A stretch of 47,990 bases of DNA from Antrodiella citrinella. Its lineage: Eukaryota; Basidiomycota; Agaricomycetes; Polyporales; Steccherinaceae. Shown here one piece after another: positions 11,021 to 23,237 of the stretch. The translations under genes and the position numbers were made by a program. The notes under the pieces are model-generated. The model had not been told where the DNA came from. It did not search any database and saw nothing but the letters and a program-made list of their open reading frames with translations. Location of the stretch: contig SGPM01000204.1 of the NCBI GenBank assembly GCA_004802725.1, positions 1 to 47,990 on the forward strand, read 5' to 3'. Each line of letters begins with the position of its first letter. Position 1 is the stretch's first letter.

Positions 11021-12120
11021 CTAGTCGCTATTCCCGTATCTTCTGTTATACGACCTGTCCAAGCCTCCGCGGTTTCCTGGCACATTCTTACGCGTGCAAT
11101 GGTTCGCGTAATGCCCTTTCTCACCACACTAAACGTAAGGATTGTCAGTTTGCGCGTTTTCTGACCCGGAGCTTAGATAAGTTACCTTGAAGCACTCAAC
11201 GTCTTCCAAGTTTCTCCTCGGACCAGCGGGGCCGGCGTTACCGCTTGCACCTGGGCCAGGACCACCCGAACGATCGAAGTCGGCGTACCTACCATACCCT
11301 GGCGGAGGAGGACCAAGCTCCCTTTGCGTAGGTGGCGGTGGAGGCTCGTACGCGCTTGGGGGTGGAAGATTGGGTTTCGGACTATCGGTCAAAGTCAGTC
11401 GTTGTGTGGCATGTATTCCTAGGGAAGATACGTACTGTCCTCGTGTACATTCGGGACCTAGCGGACAAAATCCCGTCAAATATAGCTGGCAAGCCACTCT
11501 GCGCACATGCTTCCTAGGACAGGTTGGTCCTGAGGATAGAACAGTCAGTACATAAATTCTGAGCCGAACGAATACTTCAGACTTACCTAGCTTGCAAAAT
11601 CCCCTGTTATAATCTGGACATTCAATCTTACGTTCCTTCGGATGCGCATACAAGCACTCGTCTCCTGCAGAACAATACCCATACTTCGCATACCACCAGC
11701 ATTCTGGCATTCGCCGGAGGTTGTACTCGTGCAAGAACTCGCACGCATCTCCCTTTTTGCAGAGCCCACGCAGCCAATGTTTGCACACGGTGGCCAAGCG
11801 CTCTCGTTCACGAGGATGTGTGGGTAGTTGCTTTGGGGGCTGGAAGTTCAATGCAGACGGCTGGGTGTGTCGTAGTGGACAGTGAAGAGGCCCGAGCGGA
11901 CATCCGGCGGCAGTCAGAGAGAGTCGACAAATTTGGTCATCTATACGGTCGTGAGCAGCTGTCGCAACAAAAAGGAAGCAGTAGACGTACCTTTGTCTAA
12001 CTTTATACCCAACTCGCTCTTCATGAACGCCTCCTCCATAAAGTTGTTCTGATGAAATTGTGGTCGTATGATATCTTTCAGAGACGAAGGACCAGCAAGT
12101 GGATTCGTGACGGTAGTCAT
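11021..12120 (-). CDS. YTH1: Cleavage and polyadenylation factor subunit Yth1/CPSF30
   Basis: This nuclear RNA-binding subunit of the mRNA 3'-end processing complex recognises the polyadenylation signal region. The N-terminus (MTTVTNPLAGPSS) precedes five CCCH fingers: CRLSL..CP..C..H, CKHWLRGLC..CEFLH, CWWYAKYGYC..CLYAH, CPDYNRGFC..CPRKH and CQLYLTGFC..CTRGH. The last His is created by splicing CA|T. A Pro-rich linker follows, then a CCHC zinc knuckle CFKCGEKGHYANHC and a short basic tail ending GNSD. The knuckle is present in metazoan CPSF30 but absent in yeast Yth1. The stop at 11021 lies in an exon that continues past a short intron near 11130. Confidence 0.93.
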
Positions 12121-12761
12121 GTTGTGCAAAATCAACGGCGCGAGTATGGAGAGAGATGGTAGTTTGGGATAAAGCAGTACTCGCAGGTAGCACTTCAAAC
12201 TTAAGCTTCAAGCTTCAAGTTCTGGTGCAGAAACGCTTGGATCACTGCTGACTCATCATCGGGAAAAGCCGTGCTGCTACCCTGAATGATGATTGACTCA
12301 AGTCATAAGTCGCCCCCCTCAACTGCCTCAGGTTGATTGATATGCAACCAAGTATAAGCAGTGACCTGACAGCTGAGACTACGAGGGTATGTATTGTGAG
12401 TCGAATGACAACTCAAATTGATGGCGATTTCTTTCTAGCGTTCAATGATCATTGATACTTCGAGCTGCAATATGCATGGGCCTACTGATTGCTCAACAAG
12501 TATGATGACTACAATGCCAAGGCAACCATATTATATTCTATGTGCAGATAGTGTCTCCTGATATTGAACGATACCGCAAAGTGTACACAACCATTCGTTA
12601 TTCAAGCCGGGCTGAGCGCATACTACTATGTCCACTGACAAAATAACGAGCGTTCAATGTTGTATCGAACTGATGAGATAAGTCGTACTTACCCGTAAAC
12701 GGAATATATCCCTAGACCAAAGCACGGCAATCACCACAGAGTTGTATTGAGGACCAGCCCA
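12121..12761. other. Intergenic: YTH1 promoter and PHA2 3' flank
   Basis: AT-richer DNA without a supported ORF. No repeat or RNA gene was recognised. Confidence 0.4.
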
Positions 12762-13955
12762 TCACCACGCGCCGAGCAGAACCGCCTCTACTCCACACGC
12801 TTCAGCTCTCTGCACAGCCTCCCGTACTTTGCTAAGCCACCTCGAGTACGACACGCTTCTGTCCCCGATATCATTGGGGTCCGGCGGGCTTCCCAATTCC
12901 TCCAGTTCTATGAAATATACGTCCTCGGACGGCGTTGGTGCCAACGAAGGTCTTCGGTTAATGCGTGTGACGGGGATACCAAAGGTCGTGAGTAGGGTAC
13001 TCATGACCAACTGCAAGGGGCGGTTGGCTATGGAAGGATGAGGTGGTTCATCTTCTGAATGAAGGACGCTCAGTCGGACCAATGCCCGGAAAAGCTCGGG
13101 CGGATGAGGCGCATATGGTGACATGACGTCCAAGGTGGAAGACAGCACGAAGAAGCGGGTAAGATTGTCTAGGAATTGGTGAGATTCACCTCGACATACA
13201 TGAAGCACAATGTGACTTTACCTGTACCGTCCTGTATATTCTCCTGCAGAATCTCGAGGCCCATCGTCTGAGCGCATAAGGCGGAACATATGGCGGCCGA
13301 CTCTCCTTTCGACTCGAAGTTATTTTCACCAGATAGTAATAACTGTGCTGCTTTCGCCGTAGACGATACTTTGTGGCGAGTGGCATTAGGATGATGTGTT
13401 GATAAGTAGTTGAGACATTGACCGAGTGCCTGAATTTGATATTCTTTACATTCGTAGCGATGAGGTTATGGATATATATTGCACACCTGTTCATGACTTA
13501 GTATTCGTGTGAGTTCCTCCGATTTTACTCCTGGCCGGATAACCAAGCAATGTCTAATTGCCATGGTTACCTCTCCATGGATGAAGATGCTAGAACCCAT
13601 GGTCTGACGACGCAAGTTGTCATACATCTCAACAACAGAACCGAAGGTACTGTTCTGCTGTGGTACGACGCCATACAGTACTCCATCCGAAATAGCATCA
13701 AACACAGCTTTAAAAAGTACCGTTAGCATCGATCCGACCGCGAATCATCGAAATATGGCGAACCTGCAATCGTTGGTCGCTCGACGAATTCAACATTCTC
13801 GCCAAACTTGGTAATCGCGATCTGGCGAAGATTTTGCTTGTGGATCGAACTTCTGCGCAGTTGAGCGGAGTTGAACGAACCTGGTGAGTGTATGTGCCCA
13901 CAGGACCCAGAAAGGCGACCTTCGGTAACGCTTCGGAAGATGACTCGTCTGCCAT
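12762..13955 (-). CDS. PHA2: Prephenate dehydratase
   Basis: Converts prephenate to phenylpyruvate in phenylalanine synthesis. The start MADESSSEALPKVAFLG leads into the family signature GPVGTYTHQ, then FVERPTIA and FDAISDG, and the catalytic-domain motif GVVPQQNSTFGSVVE. The essential TRF triad is seen in NLTRFFVLS. A C-terminal ACT-like regulatory domain follows (VRLSVLH, then GIPVTRINRRPS, ending DVYFIELEELG). The phenylalanine-binding ESRP motif typical of bacterial enzymes reads NRRP here, so feedback control may differ. Intron 1 (13880-13837) and intron 2 (13763-13708) were set by frame. An in-frame codon at 13964 was rejected as a start because 13955 is an ATG with the family-like N-terminus. 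Confidence 0.9.
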
Positions 13956-14266
13956 GTGCGTCAATGTCTGCTATACTGCACGCGTTATTTACAGTAGAAT
14001 TGGTGGCAAATGGGCTGCCCGAGAAGTTTTGAGTACACGTACCTAGAAAGACTCGATTACTAGATGAGTGAGTGATGAGTGACGTTTTGCGTCACGGTTG
14101 GCTCAGGTCAATGGTTAAGGCGCGTTAGAGCCGGCAATTATGCCGGTAACGGCGCGCGCAAGCAAAGACGAACATACGCTCTGGGTCAAAACACAATACT
14201 ATGAATTAATGGTATACAAGAAACATATAGTACATTTATGTAGAATCCCAAGAGCCCGATCTATTC
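13956..14266. other. Intergenic with imperfect hairpin
   Basis: Upstream of PHA2 and downstream of transcription factor 2. Positions 14120-14158 form an imperfect inverted repeat centred on CCGGCA-ATTA-TGCCGG with GCGC-rich flanks. No gene is seen. Confidence 0.35.
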
Positions 14267-17111
14267 TTATTCTACAGTATTCGCGGTGACAGACGAAGGC
14301 CAGAACGGGGGTAAGGAAGGTGTTACGGTTGAACCTGCAGAAAGAGCTGCATGTAGGCTGGCCAGACGCATGGAGAGAATCTTATCGGCTGCGTCTCCTT
14401 CCTGCATTTCAGGAGCAAACCCAATAGTGCCGGGCATCTCTGTGGGGTCCAAAGGGCATATGCTGGCCGCGGCCTCAGCACCGCATGTCTTCAGTACATG
14501 ATCCTCAAGCATTCGGGCATAACGACCTGATGATGATATGTAAGTTTGCCATGACATTGACTGAGTAGCGTGACTCACCAGCAAGAGGAGCACGATCACT
14601 CAACCTCTTCAACGATCGAAGAATGAAGGAAATCTCGTCCTTAAGTACGCCAATCTGCTCGACGTATTTCTCTTCCAGAGCAGCTCTTAAAAACCGCGTC
14701 AGAACACGGGCGGATGTAAACCAAGCGAACTAGGATTTGATCAGTACGACCGTCGGCATAATTGGCATGATATACTTACCACGGGAAATAGCCCCAGCTT
14801 GGTACAATCGTAACTTGTAGATGCTATCGTATGAACAAGGGTTGCGATAGAGCGAGCGGAAGTTAGAATGTGGTAGGCGGACAAGCAACTATCCCTCCCA
14901 ACCATCGCATACGGCTCATGTAGAAGGATGAGAGTACTAGACGCAGCGATGTCAGAGAACACGTCGTCATTAGAAGCCTGTTGTACCCACATTGGAGGGG
15001 CCATGAGCGTGGAGTAGATGTGCGGATTGACCACCCCGTTCTGGAGAGGGTTCTTGTACTGAGTAGGTATCGAATCCGTAAAAGCCAAGGCAACTGAGGT
15101 CATGGCACCGAACTCGGGTGTTTGCCGTGGGTCAAAGCGGATATCCGTGATTGGGTATCCTTGAGGTATGGATGGATCTTCAGCAAAGTACTTCGCCCGT
15201 GTTCGGAGATTGAAATTCTTGACGCGAGACAGAAGCATAGTTGATTTGATGTACAGGACAAACGCGTCCGTCTGTGCGGGTGGATGAATGAGGAGGACAT
15301 CGTTCGTATGTGAAAGTTGCCGTTCGCTAGGATTGAGCAGGCCCTGCAAAGTGATAGTCAATCTTAAGGAGCAACGGCAAGTTTTTGATAGTTTTTGGGA
15401 CACGTACACTTGTATCATACTTGTCAGACAATGGCAGCAGTTGGAACACATCTTGATCGTCCAAACTCAGCGCCCAACCGTTGCTACTACCGTATTGTCG
15501 TTCCAAGGCATAAGCAACCCAGAACGTATTTCGACGCTTCTCATCTTCATGCGTACTTTTGGGAGGAGGAATAAGAGACGCAGGTCTCGGTGTCGCGGAG
15601 ACACTCGCGAATTGCGGCGCAAGATTCAATCCCAAAGCAACACTGATGCGTAAAGTTGTTGCCACTCGCGTATACACCTACCATAGAATAAGGGTATGCC
15701 TTCAAGTAAAGCTGTTTGGATAAATTACCTCGACCCATCTCGCCTGCCACCAGTAATACCACGTGAGTAGAATGTTGGCTATGCATTGACTTCAGTACAT
15801 TATGCTGTGATTGAGGCGTTCCGCTGACCTTGTACATGCTGGAGGAGATCCGAGCCAAATCCAATGTTGTCATCAAGAAGACGTTTCGCGTACAATGCCT
15901 GATCGTCTGAGAAAGTTTTCCCCCGGGAGTGATGTCCTGTAGGTGACGTGGTAAGCTAAGAAACAGTGCCAAAGCAAAACGATATACTTGCCTGCCGGGT
16001 CTCGCCACTCCCAATTTGTCTTGTCGGCGGATGTATAACTGCTCCCAATTGCGCAAATCACATGAAGCAGGGGCACAATAGGAAATTGGGGATGGTTTGG
16101 TGGATAAGACAACGAAGTCATGAAAGATGGAGCATGTAACAGATCGTGTGCATGCAAGTGATAGGCGAAGAAAGCATCGGATCTCAATGGGGGGAAATCT
16201 CAGGACAATCGTCAACAGAAGCGAGAAACCTGGTAAAACTCACAAAAGTCGAACGACCTCAAGTGGTGGCAAGTGTCGAGGCCAAGACATAGGGGTTGTA
16301 CTGTCCATAGTAATACCGGAAGATTGGGTAGGTGAAGACGAAGTGTTGTCGACACTGCCAGCGGTCGCCCAAAATTGGTCCGGCTGGAAAGGATCAGTGT
16401 CAACATCGCTACCAGGCGTTGAGAAATCGAGTCCGGACAGCGAGTTAATATCGTTGACATTCGTAGACGACCAGCCTTGAGCAGGGGGATCACGCGTCGC
16501 AGAATTGGACCTGATCAAGACAGCTTGAGGATCTCTGGTCCGCAGGAGATATTCCAACTCGACTTCCGGAAATGGGTCAGGGATTTTCTGCTACAGTAGC
16601 TAAGAAACTCACTAATACGGGATTCAAGCGTCGTATAGCGTTCTTCGTGGTCGTCATCGGCACTATACACCAGTTCCGCCACTGATGAACCGTCAATTGA
16701 GAGTGGACGATCAAAGCTTCATTTCATTGTTACCTTCGTCAAATGTGCATTCCGGTCCACTTGGTAGCTCTGAACCGGGCGGAGCATGCATCAAGGCATA
16801 CGCATGAGAGCGAACACAACTTGAACAGGGACGCTTTGCATCGCTTACGGAACTGCGGTGTCAGATGAGGAATGTCTTTGAAAGAAGTGCAACCAACCAT
16901 TTCTATGAATTCAAGCCGTGAGCACAGTCCGCTGGTATTATTACAAGTTTGCACTCACCATCTTCCGTTTGCGGCATTGGTGGCATGCCTTTGCACACTG
17001 TCAGAATAGTGACAAACATCGAATTCAATCCGAGATACCCACCTGGTGTCTCTTCAGGACATGGGGATTGATGTCCTTCGAATTCGACTTAGGAGGTGGT
17101 GCTTTAGGCAT
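14267..17111 (-). CDS. Zn2Cys6 (C6) fungal transcription factor, copy 2
   Basis: Starts MPKAPPPKSNSKD at 17111. The zinc cluster is assembled from a 30-base exon (ACHQCRKRKM), a 5-base exon and the next exon, giving C-x2-C-x6-C-x5-C-x2-C and a distant sixth Cys in GPECTFDE. The long loop (HAYALMHAPPGSELP) is typical of basidiomycete members. The Fungal_trans domain includes FFAYHLHAHDLLHAPSF, LRISVALGLNL and EDEKRRNTFWVAYALER. The C-terminal part has IHPPAQTDAFVLYIKS and ends ANTVE. It is a predicted nuclear regulator with no known target. It is paralogous to the gene at 5953-8820 and divergent from the M16 protease gene, with a 384-base shared upstream region. Confidence 0.85.
16898..16902 (-). 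other. Five-base micro-exon (AAATG) in transcription factor 2
   Basis: Lies between a 56-base intron (16958-16903) and a 54-base intron (16897-16844). It joins to C-GAT to encode Lys-Cys-Asp, supplying most of the codon for the third zinc-binding Cys. In copy 1 the same AAATGTGATGC is uninterrupted, which fixes the reading. Confidence 0.75.
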
Positions 17112-17495
17112 GTTGACTTGTTGACCGAGATGAGAAGATGCGAGAGGTCAGAAGAAGAGGAGACTAATGATGTGTGGATGGTAACTGTGCCCATAATGTC
17201 TCAGAGCGAATAGGAGGTATAAGCAGATTAGTGTTGCCACAGGTTACACAACTGGCTCGGTCACTTTCTTTGGGCGTTCCGTACCATCCCCGGCTCATCC
17301 CCGAGGTCTCGAGCGCCTGATCAGATTACATCAGCAGGCCCACAATCTACGAATTTCGTTCTAACTAGTAACCGCCACACTGCCACCTACTGCTGGACGA
17401 GACCTGCTTGTATCACTACTGATCCTCATTTCCAACTGTTCTAGTCCTCGTATAGGACATCAACAGTGACAACTGCCTTACTCTCGAGCTCGCTT
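17112..17495. promoter_or_regulatory. Divergent promoter between transcription factor 2 and M16 protease
   Basis: 384 bases between two start codons on opposite strands. No TATA box was convincing. Confidence 0.4.
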
Positions 17496-20400
17496 ATGCT
17501 GCGCACGTTTAGGATCTGGTCATCACGAGCAAAGCCGTCCGTCACCTCGCCACAGCCTCGCATCCAGTCGCACATTCGGACCCCTTCTCGGACATACGCG
17601 TCATTGGCTGTAGGCCTCAAGAAATATCCAACACCCCCACCTGTATCGTTAGAAAGAATGGACAAATTCGGGAACTTCGATCTTGTCACACGATTCAAAC
17701 TCGACTTCGCCGACATTCATGTGTCGAAGTGGAGGAGTCGCGTCTCAGGCTTGACTGTCGTTCACCTGGATTATGATGGTGTGTGTCTGATGTCTATTCA
17801 ATTGATTCTCATGTTTAAAAAAGCTGCGAACAGCTCCGATCGTCAATGGGTATTTTGTTGTTGGCACTGAGAGTAAGCCTACCGTCTTCTTTTGTGGCGC
17901 AGAATAATCTTCACATGCAATACTTCTATACTAGTCTTTAATGATACCGGATGCCCGCATACTCTTGAACAGTATGTCTTATATTTTGAATCCTACTCCA
18001 TTCTCAAATTAATGGTGACACTTCCAGTTTGGTGTTCATGGGCTCGGAGAAGTTCCCGTACAAGGGTATCATCGACCACCTAGCAAATCGAGGATTTTCC
18101 AACGGAACGAATGCTTGGACCGCTACAGACCACACCGCCTATACCGTATCCACTGCCGGAGAGCAAGGATTCTTGCAGCTGCTTCCCATTTATGTCGACC
18201 ACGTCCTATATCCTACTCTGACCAAGTCTGGTTACGTCACCGAAGTAAACTCACTTCTCTCCACGTCGCGTTGCAGCTTTCAACTCTCAAATATGATTAC
18301 TCTAGGTCCATCACATAAATGGCAATGGCGAAGATTCCGGTGTGGTCTACAGTGAGATGCAGGGTCGCGAGAACACCGCCGGAGATCTTATGGCTCTTCA
18401 GTGAGTTGTCTTGTCTGTCTATAAGCGACATGAGCACCCAACGTCGGACGTCAGAATGCAACGACTTGTCAACCCAGAAGGGAGCGCCTACCGCAGCGAA
18501 ACTGGCGGTTTAATGGAAGCTTTACGGAACCTGTCTGTCGACCAGAGTGAGTGCATTATGTTCCCCAAATTTCCTGCTTACTGATTAGCATGCAGTCAGG
18601 GATTACCACCACACGTACTATGTGCCTCATAATCTTTCGCTCATTGTTTCTGGCAAGCTGGCGTCTGGTACACAATCTCTCTTAGAGGTAATACAGAGCA
18701 AGGTAGAGCCTTCAATAGCCGAACATGGACAGAACAACGGGCGTCTTCCTCAAGGCTGGAAACGACCATTCGTTGAGACAAACAGCGCCAAGAGAAATAA
18801 CATTCCGAAGACTATCGCAAAGTCTATTGAGTTCCCTGAAAAGGATGAAAGTGTGGGAGAGTTGCAGATTAACTTCATGGGACCCGCTCCGAATGCATTC
18901 CTCGAGCGCAAGGTAGGCATCCTTGGCTTGCAATACGTCGATTCCTTGCTTATATATACATGCTCGGCAGGCATTAGACATACTTGGCACCTATCTCACG
19001 TCGTCAGCAGTAGCTCCTCTTAACAAAGAGTTCATAGAGATTGAAGAACCTCTGTGGTACGTTTTTATCTCTATTTTCCGTATATGCCGGTATGCCGGTG
19101 CCAACTAGGTATCTTTCAGCACTTACATCTACTTCGGGGAAGACGTTGCCGCTACCCGTATCGATTTGCCCATCTACATTGGTTCGGTCCCAACTGAGCA
19201 TCTTGATACGTTCCATGAGAAGCTGCAAGCATGTTTCAAGCGCATTGTGGAAGAAGGCATCGACATGAAGCGCATGGCCATGGTCATTGATCGTGACGAA
19301 CGTCAAGTAAGTACGGCGTACTTTGCTGCGACCTCTGCTGATCATTTGACAGCTTCGTAGTAAAGTGGAGTCTTCAAAAGGCGACACATTCTCTGGTACT
19401 GTCATCAGTGACTTCCTCTATGGTGCTGCGAATGGATCAGATCTCGCCCCTGCCCTTGACGAGATCACTCAGTACAATGATGTTCGCAAGTGGACTAATG
19501 CCCAGTGGCTCGAACTATTCAAGAAGTGGGTTATATTCTCCTGGTTGATGGACGCTTGATTGACATGTTTTAGATACTACATCGACCCTCCATGTGTCAT
19601 TGTCCGCGGCAAGCCTTCAGCTTCAATGGCTGAGCGGCTAGAGAAAGATGAGAAAGCTCGCGTCGCTAAGCAGAAAGAATCCTTGGGACCGGAGGGGCTT
19701 GCAAAGGTTGAGAAGGAGCTTGAAGCTGCGAAGAAGGACCATGATCAGGAGATTCCTACCAAGGTTCTCTTAAACTTCCCTGTACCAGACGTCAAGAGTA
19801 TTGCTTGGATACCTGTTCAGAGTTTGCAACAACCAGGTAAAGGTTCCGGCCGGGCTGCCCCGAAACAGGTGGACAACGAAGCTTTGGAGAAGCACATCGC
19901 AGCAGATGGTTCGCCTTCATCGTTCTTCGTCCAATATGATCATGTTCAGGTGTGCCTACTTCACGCCGTCTGTACACGGTCTTGCGCTAATCTCGTCTTA
20001 CTCAGTCGGACTTCGTGTCGGTGCACGCATACTTCTCTCTTGCTAAGCTTCCTGACCGTTTGCGACCGTGAGTGTTAAGCCCCCTGTTCGAGCGTACCTC
20101 GTCGTCCTAACGCCTCCGTAGACTTATCTCCACCTACTTGTCATCGCTATTCTCTCTGCCGGTGACTCGATCAAATGGAGAACATCTCACTCACGAGGAG
20201 GTCGTCAATCAGCTCGACAATGACACCGTCTCGTATGAGGTTAGTCTAGGTGTCAACGGTGCTTTCGCAGAGACTTTGAGGGTTACGATCAAAGTCGAAG
20301 TCAGCAACTACGAATCCGCAGTTGCCTGGCTGAAGGATCTCGTCTACGGAAGCGAGTTTACAAAGGATCGGTAAGTACAACTTTCTTCTTTGTCCATGCT

Positions 20401-21738
20401 GTCAGTGGTGTAATTTTTATGATTAGTCTGCAAGTAACTGTTGCGAAGATTCTGCAATCTCTCCCAGAGCTCAAGCGTGATGGTAGCACGGTCCTTAGCT
20501 CCGTATCCGCCAGTCTGCTCTCTAGTGAACAGTCCACGTCCCGCGCTGGTGGCGTTCTGCCTCAAGCAGAGTTCATCCCTAAGCTCGCTGCACAGTTGCA
20601 GGAATTTCCCGAAGAGGCTGTCAAGGATCTCCAGGAAATCAGAAAATGCTGTACGTATAAGTTTCCTGTCCTGTTTTGCACGATCACTGACGAAGTGCTC
20701 AGTGACGGAGCCATCTGGTGTGCGGTTCTCAGTGACCGGTAATGTTCTGGATCTCAAGCAACCACGAAGTGTGTGGACCAAGTACTTCGGGCAGTCTCTG
20801 CCGGAGAGCACCCTCGAACCCATCCGACTTGCTCATGAGACTTTGAGCGATGTCGGGAAGAAGCCTGAAAAGCAGGCTGTTGTCGTCACCTTGCCCACCA
20901 TCGAGAGCGCTTTCGTCAACCATTGGTCCAAGGGTATCAAAGGCTTCTCTCATCCAGACTATCCGGCACTGCGTGTTGCTTCTGAAATCCTCAACGCCAC
21001 CGAGAGCTATCTCTGGAGGTATATTCGAGGATCCGGCCTTGCTTACGGTGCTTATGTGTCGGTGGACGTCGAAGGCGAGTTGATCAATTTCAACCTGTAC
21101 AGAGTGAGTATTTGCAGCCTTTTCATTAGAGCCAATGTATTAATGGGTGGTGTTATTCAGAGTTCCAACAGCACTGAGGCGTTCAGGCAAGCGAAGGGAG
21201 TCATTGAAGGATTAGTATCCGGAAAGGTATACATCTATTTTCAGCAAATCAAGGCTGCGGTTGCTAACAACGCTTCAGATTGTCCTCGATGAGACTTCTC
21301 TCGACGCAGCGAAGAGCAGTATCGTTTACGGAGTCACGAAGGCCGTGTCCACACCGGGCAGAGCTGTAAGTTCAATCTACGACCACTCCTATCCTCGAAT
21401 ATCCTACTCACACGCACCTGCAGGCATTGTTGTCCTTCTCCAATCAAGCACTCAAGGGCGTCTCCCAGAACTTCAACGTCGAGCTGCTGGAGAAGTTCCA
21501 GGCAGTCACCAAGGAGGACGTCATCCTCTCCTTGCAGAAGTACTTCCTCCCGCTCTTCGATCCCGCAACCTCCGTTGCTGTGGTCGTCACTGGTCCATCC
21601 CGGACGCAGGATATCGACGAGGGTCTGACACAAGCTGGGTTCGTGGTTGAACATCGGACGTTGGAGGTTGATCCGGATGAGGACGTAGACGGCTCGGAGA
21701 GCGGTAGTGATAGTGACGAGAGCGATGAGAGCAAGTAG
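17496..21738 (+). CDS. M16 family zinc metalloprotease (YOL098C/SDD3-like)
   Basis: A large, roughly 1,000-residue protein over many exons. The inverted zinc motif HxxEH reads HTLEH once the intron at 17971 is removed, followed by LVFMGSEK. The distal zinc ligand is the Glu in VVYSEMQGREN. Conserved blocks include GNFDLVTRFKLDF, FSNGTNAWTATDHTAYT, LPIYVDHVL and SETGGLMEAL. The second half has the catalytically inactive M16 repeats (YLWRYIRGSGLAYGAYV). The C-terminus is very acidic (DGSESGSDSDESDESK). Relatives usually start at the internal Met (MDKFGNF), but the first ATG here adds about 55 residues rich in Arg and lacking Asp/Glu for most of their length, which resembles a mitochondrial presequence. 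The substrate is unknown. Confidence 0.9.
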
Positions 21739-21769
21739 ACTACTTGACATGAGTAGACGAGGTTATCAA

Positions 21770-23237
21770 CTAGTCTCGATTAGTATAGTTTTCAGGACCA
21801 GAACGCTGCGGCTCGGTATGATCACTGCTTTCTGCGGTTGGCTCGATGACTTCGATCATCTTCTCATCGGCTTGACCAGGTTTGAGCTCAACATTCTCAA
21901 GGAAGTCGTTGTCGACCAGAAAGCGGATAGCTTGTGAGAGATTCGAGACAGTCATCCGAATCTCGGGAAGTAGCAGCTGCAGGACAAGAATCAGAATCAT
22001 ACCACACGATACCCAAAGCCATATGCTTACATTTCGCAGAAGAGACGGCCGTTCAGCGAAAGGATTGCGTAGGGGTTTTCTGGGCTGGTGTGCTGGAGCT
22101 TTGCGTGCAGGAGCAGCAGGTCTAGTAGGTTGCTCCAACCTATCTTCTGTCGCAGACACCTCTGCCAGAATTTCCGTCGATGGTTTTGACGAGATGGCTT
22201 CTGGTTCATCATCGGAGTCGCTGTCAGACCCATGGTCAACAAGTGCGTCAGTCGTGCCCTCCGGGGGAGTTTCTGTCTTCACCGCAACCTCTGGCGCAGA
22301 TTCCATCGCGTGAGGGTGAACTTGTGGGACCTCGCTAACACGTTCCTCCTCCTGAATCTCCTTCGCCTTGTGTGTCAAACCACGCGGACCACCACCTCTA
22401 TCTCTCCCCCGACTTCCCCTTCCCCTCCCTCTTCCACGGCCTCTGCCCCTGGACCCATCTCCCTCACCATCCGTTCTCTGTCTCTTTGGAAACCTCGACA
22501 CACCAAAGTCCAACTGTCCTCGTTTCCTCGCCTCATCCAGCTTCTTCTGCTTGTCTTCGACGCGCTCGGAAGTCGGGAATCGCTTCCTGCGTTCTGCTAT
22601 CCACTGCTCGATGGCCTCGGGGGAGTCGAGGGCTAGGGTCGTACCCATGATAGTGATACGCTTCCTGTATCGCAGAGACATTCATCATGGGTATCCCAAC
22701 CACATAACGTTGTTTAGACACATACCCTTTCAAACTGGGATCCGCATCCCAATCCGCCTGCTTTTTCTTGTTGTTCCAACCAGGCGGATAGATCAAATGA
22801 CGGTCCATCATATGGGTCTCAACAGCACTCGCCGAGCCATAATACCCGCACCCTGCTTTCTTGCACCGCACACTCCCAGGTGGGTATGAACGCGGCTGCT
22901 GTTTGAACGACGCCTGACCCTGTGAGGCTTGCGACGACCCGAGCAGGTAAGCAGAAGAGTATGAGTAACCCTCCGGTGTGGTTGCATGGGATGAGCCGGC
23001 CTGAGAGTTGTACTGCGCGTATGCCTGAGCATAGTGAGACGACATCGCGTACTGGGGGTAAGTGGGTTGATACCCGTACGACGGTTGTTGTTGCATCTGA
23101 GGCTGGGGATAGCTGACCCCCGCCGGAGACGACGTGTTTGCGCCCGGCACTACTGGTGAATGTCCGTGTCCATTTTTGAGGTGAGGAGCCACAGGAAGAG
23201 AAGGGTGATATGGCAGCGAATTAGGTCTTGGTTGCAT
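21770..23237 (-). CDS. NUFIP1/Rsa1-domain protein, box C/D snoRNP assembly factor
   Basis: Starts at the ATG at 23237 (MQPRPNSLPYH). The first part is rich in Gln, Tyr and Pro, followed by a C2H2-like finger (CKKAGC..H..DRHLIYPPGW). The NUFIP1 signature comes next: LDSPEAIEQWIAERRKRFPT, then KLDEARKRGQLDFG. An RG-repeat (GRGRGRGRGRG) follows, then an acidic Ser-rich linker and a basic patch near HQPRKPLRNPF. A final exon encodes a helical tail (NLSQAIRFLVDNDFLENV). Known NUFIP1/Rsa1 proteins bind Snu13 and help assemble box C/D snoRNPs in the nucleus. The gene is tail to tail with the M16 gene, 31 bases apart. Confidence 0.82.

Noticed and set aside
17950..18035. M16 zinc motif that seems to read HTLEQ
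   Set aside because: The Gln comes from reading into an intron; splicing CA|T gives HTLEH, an intact motif.
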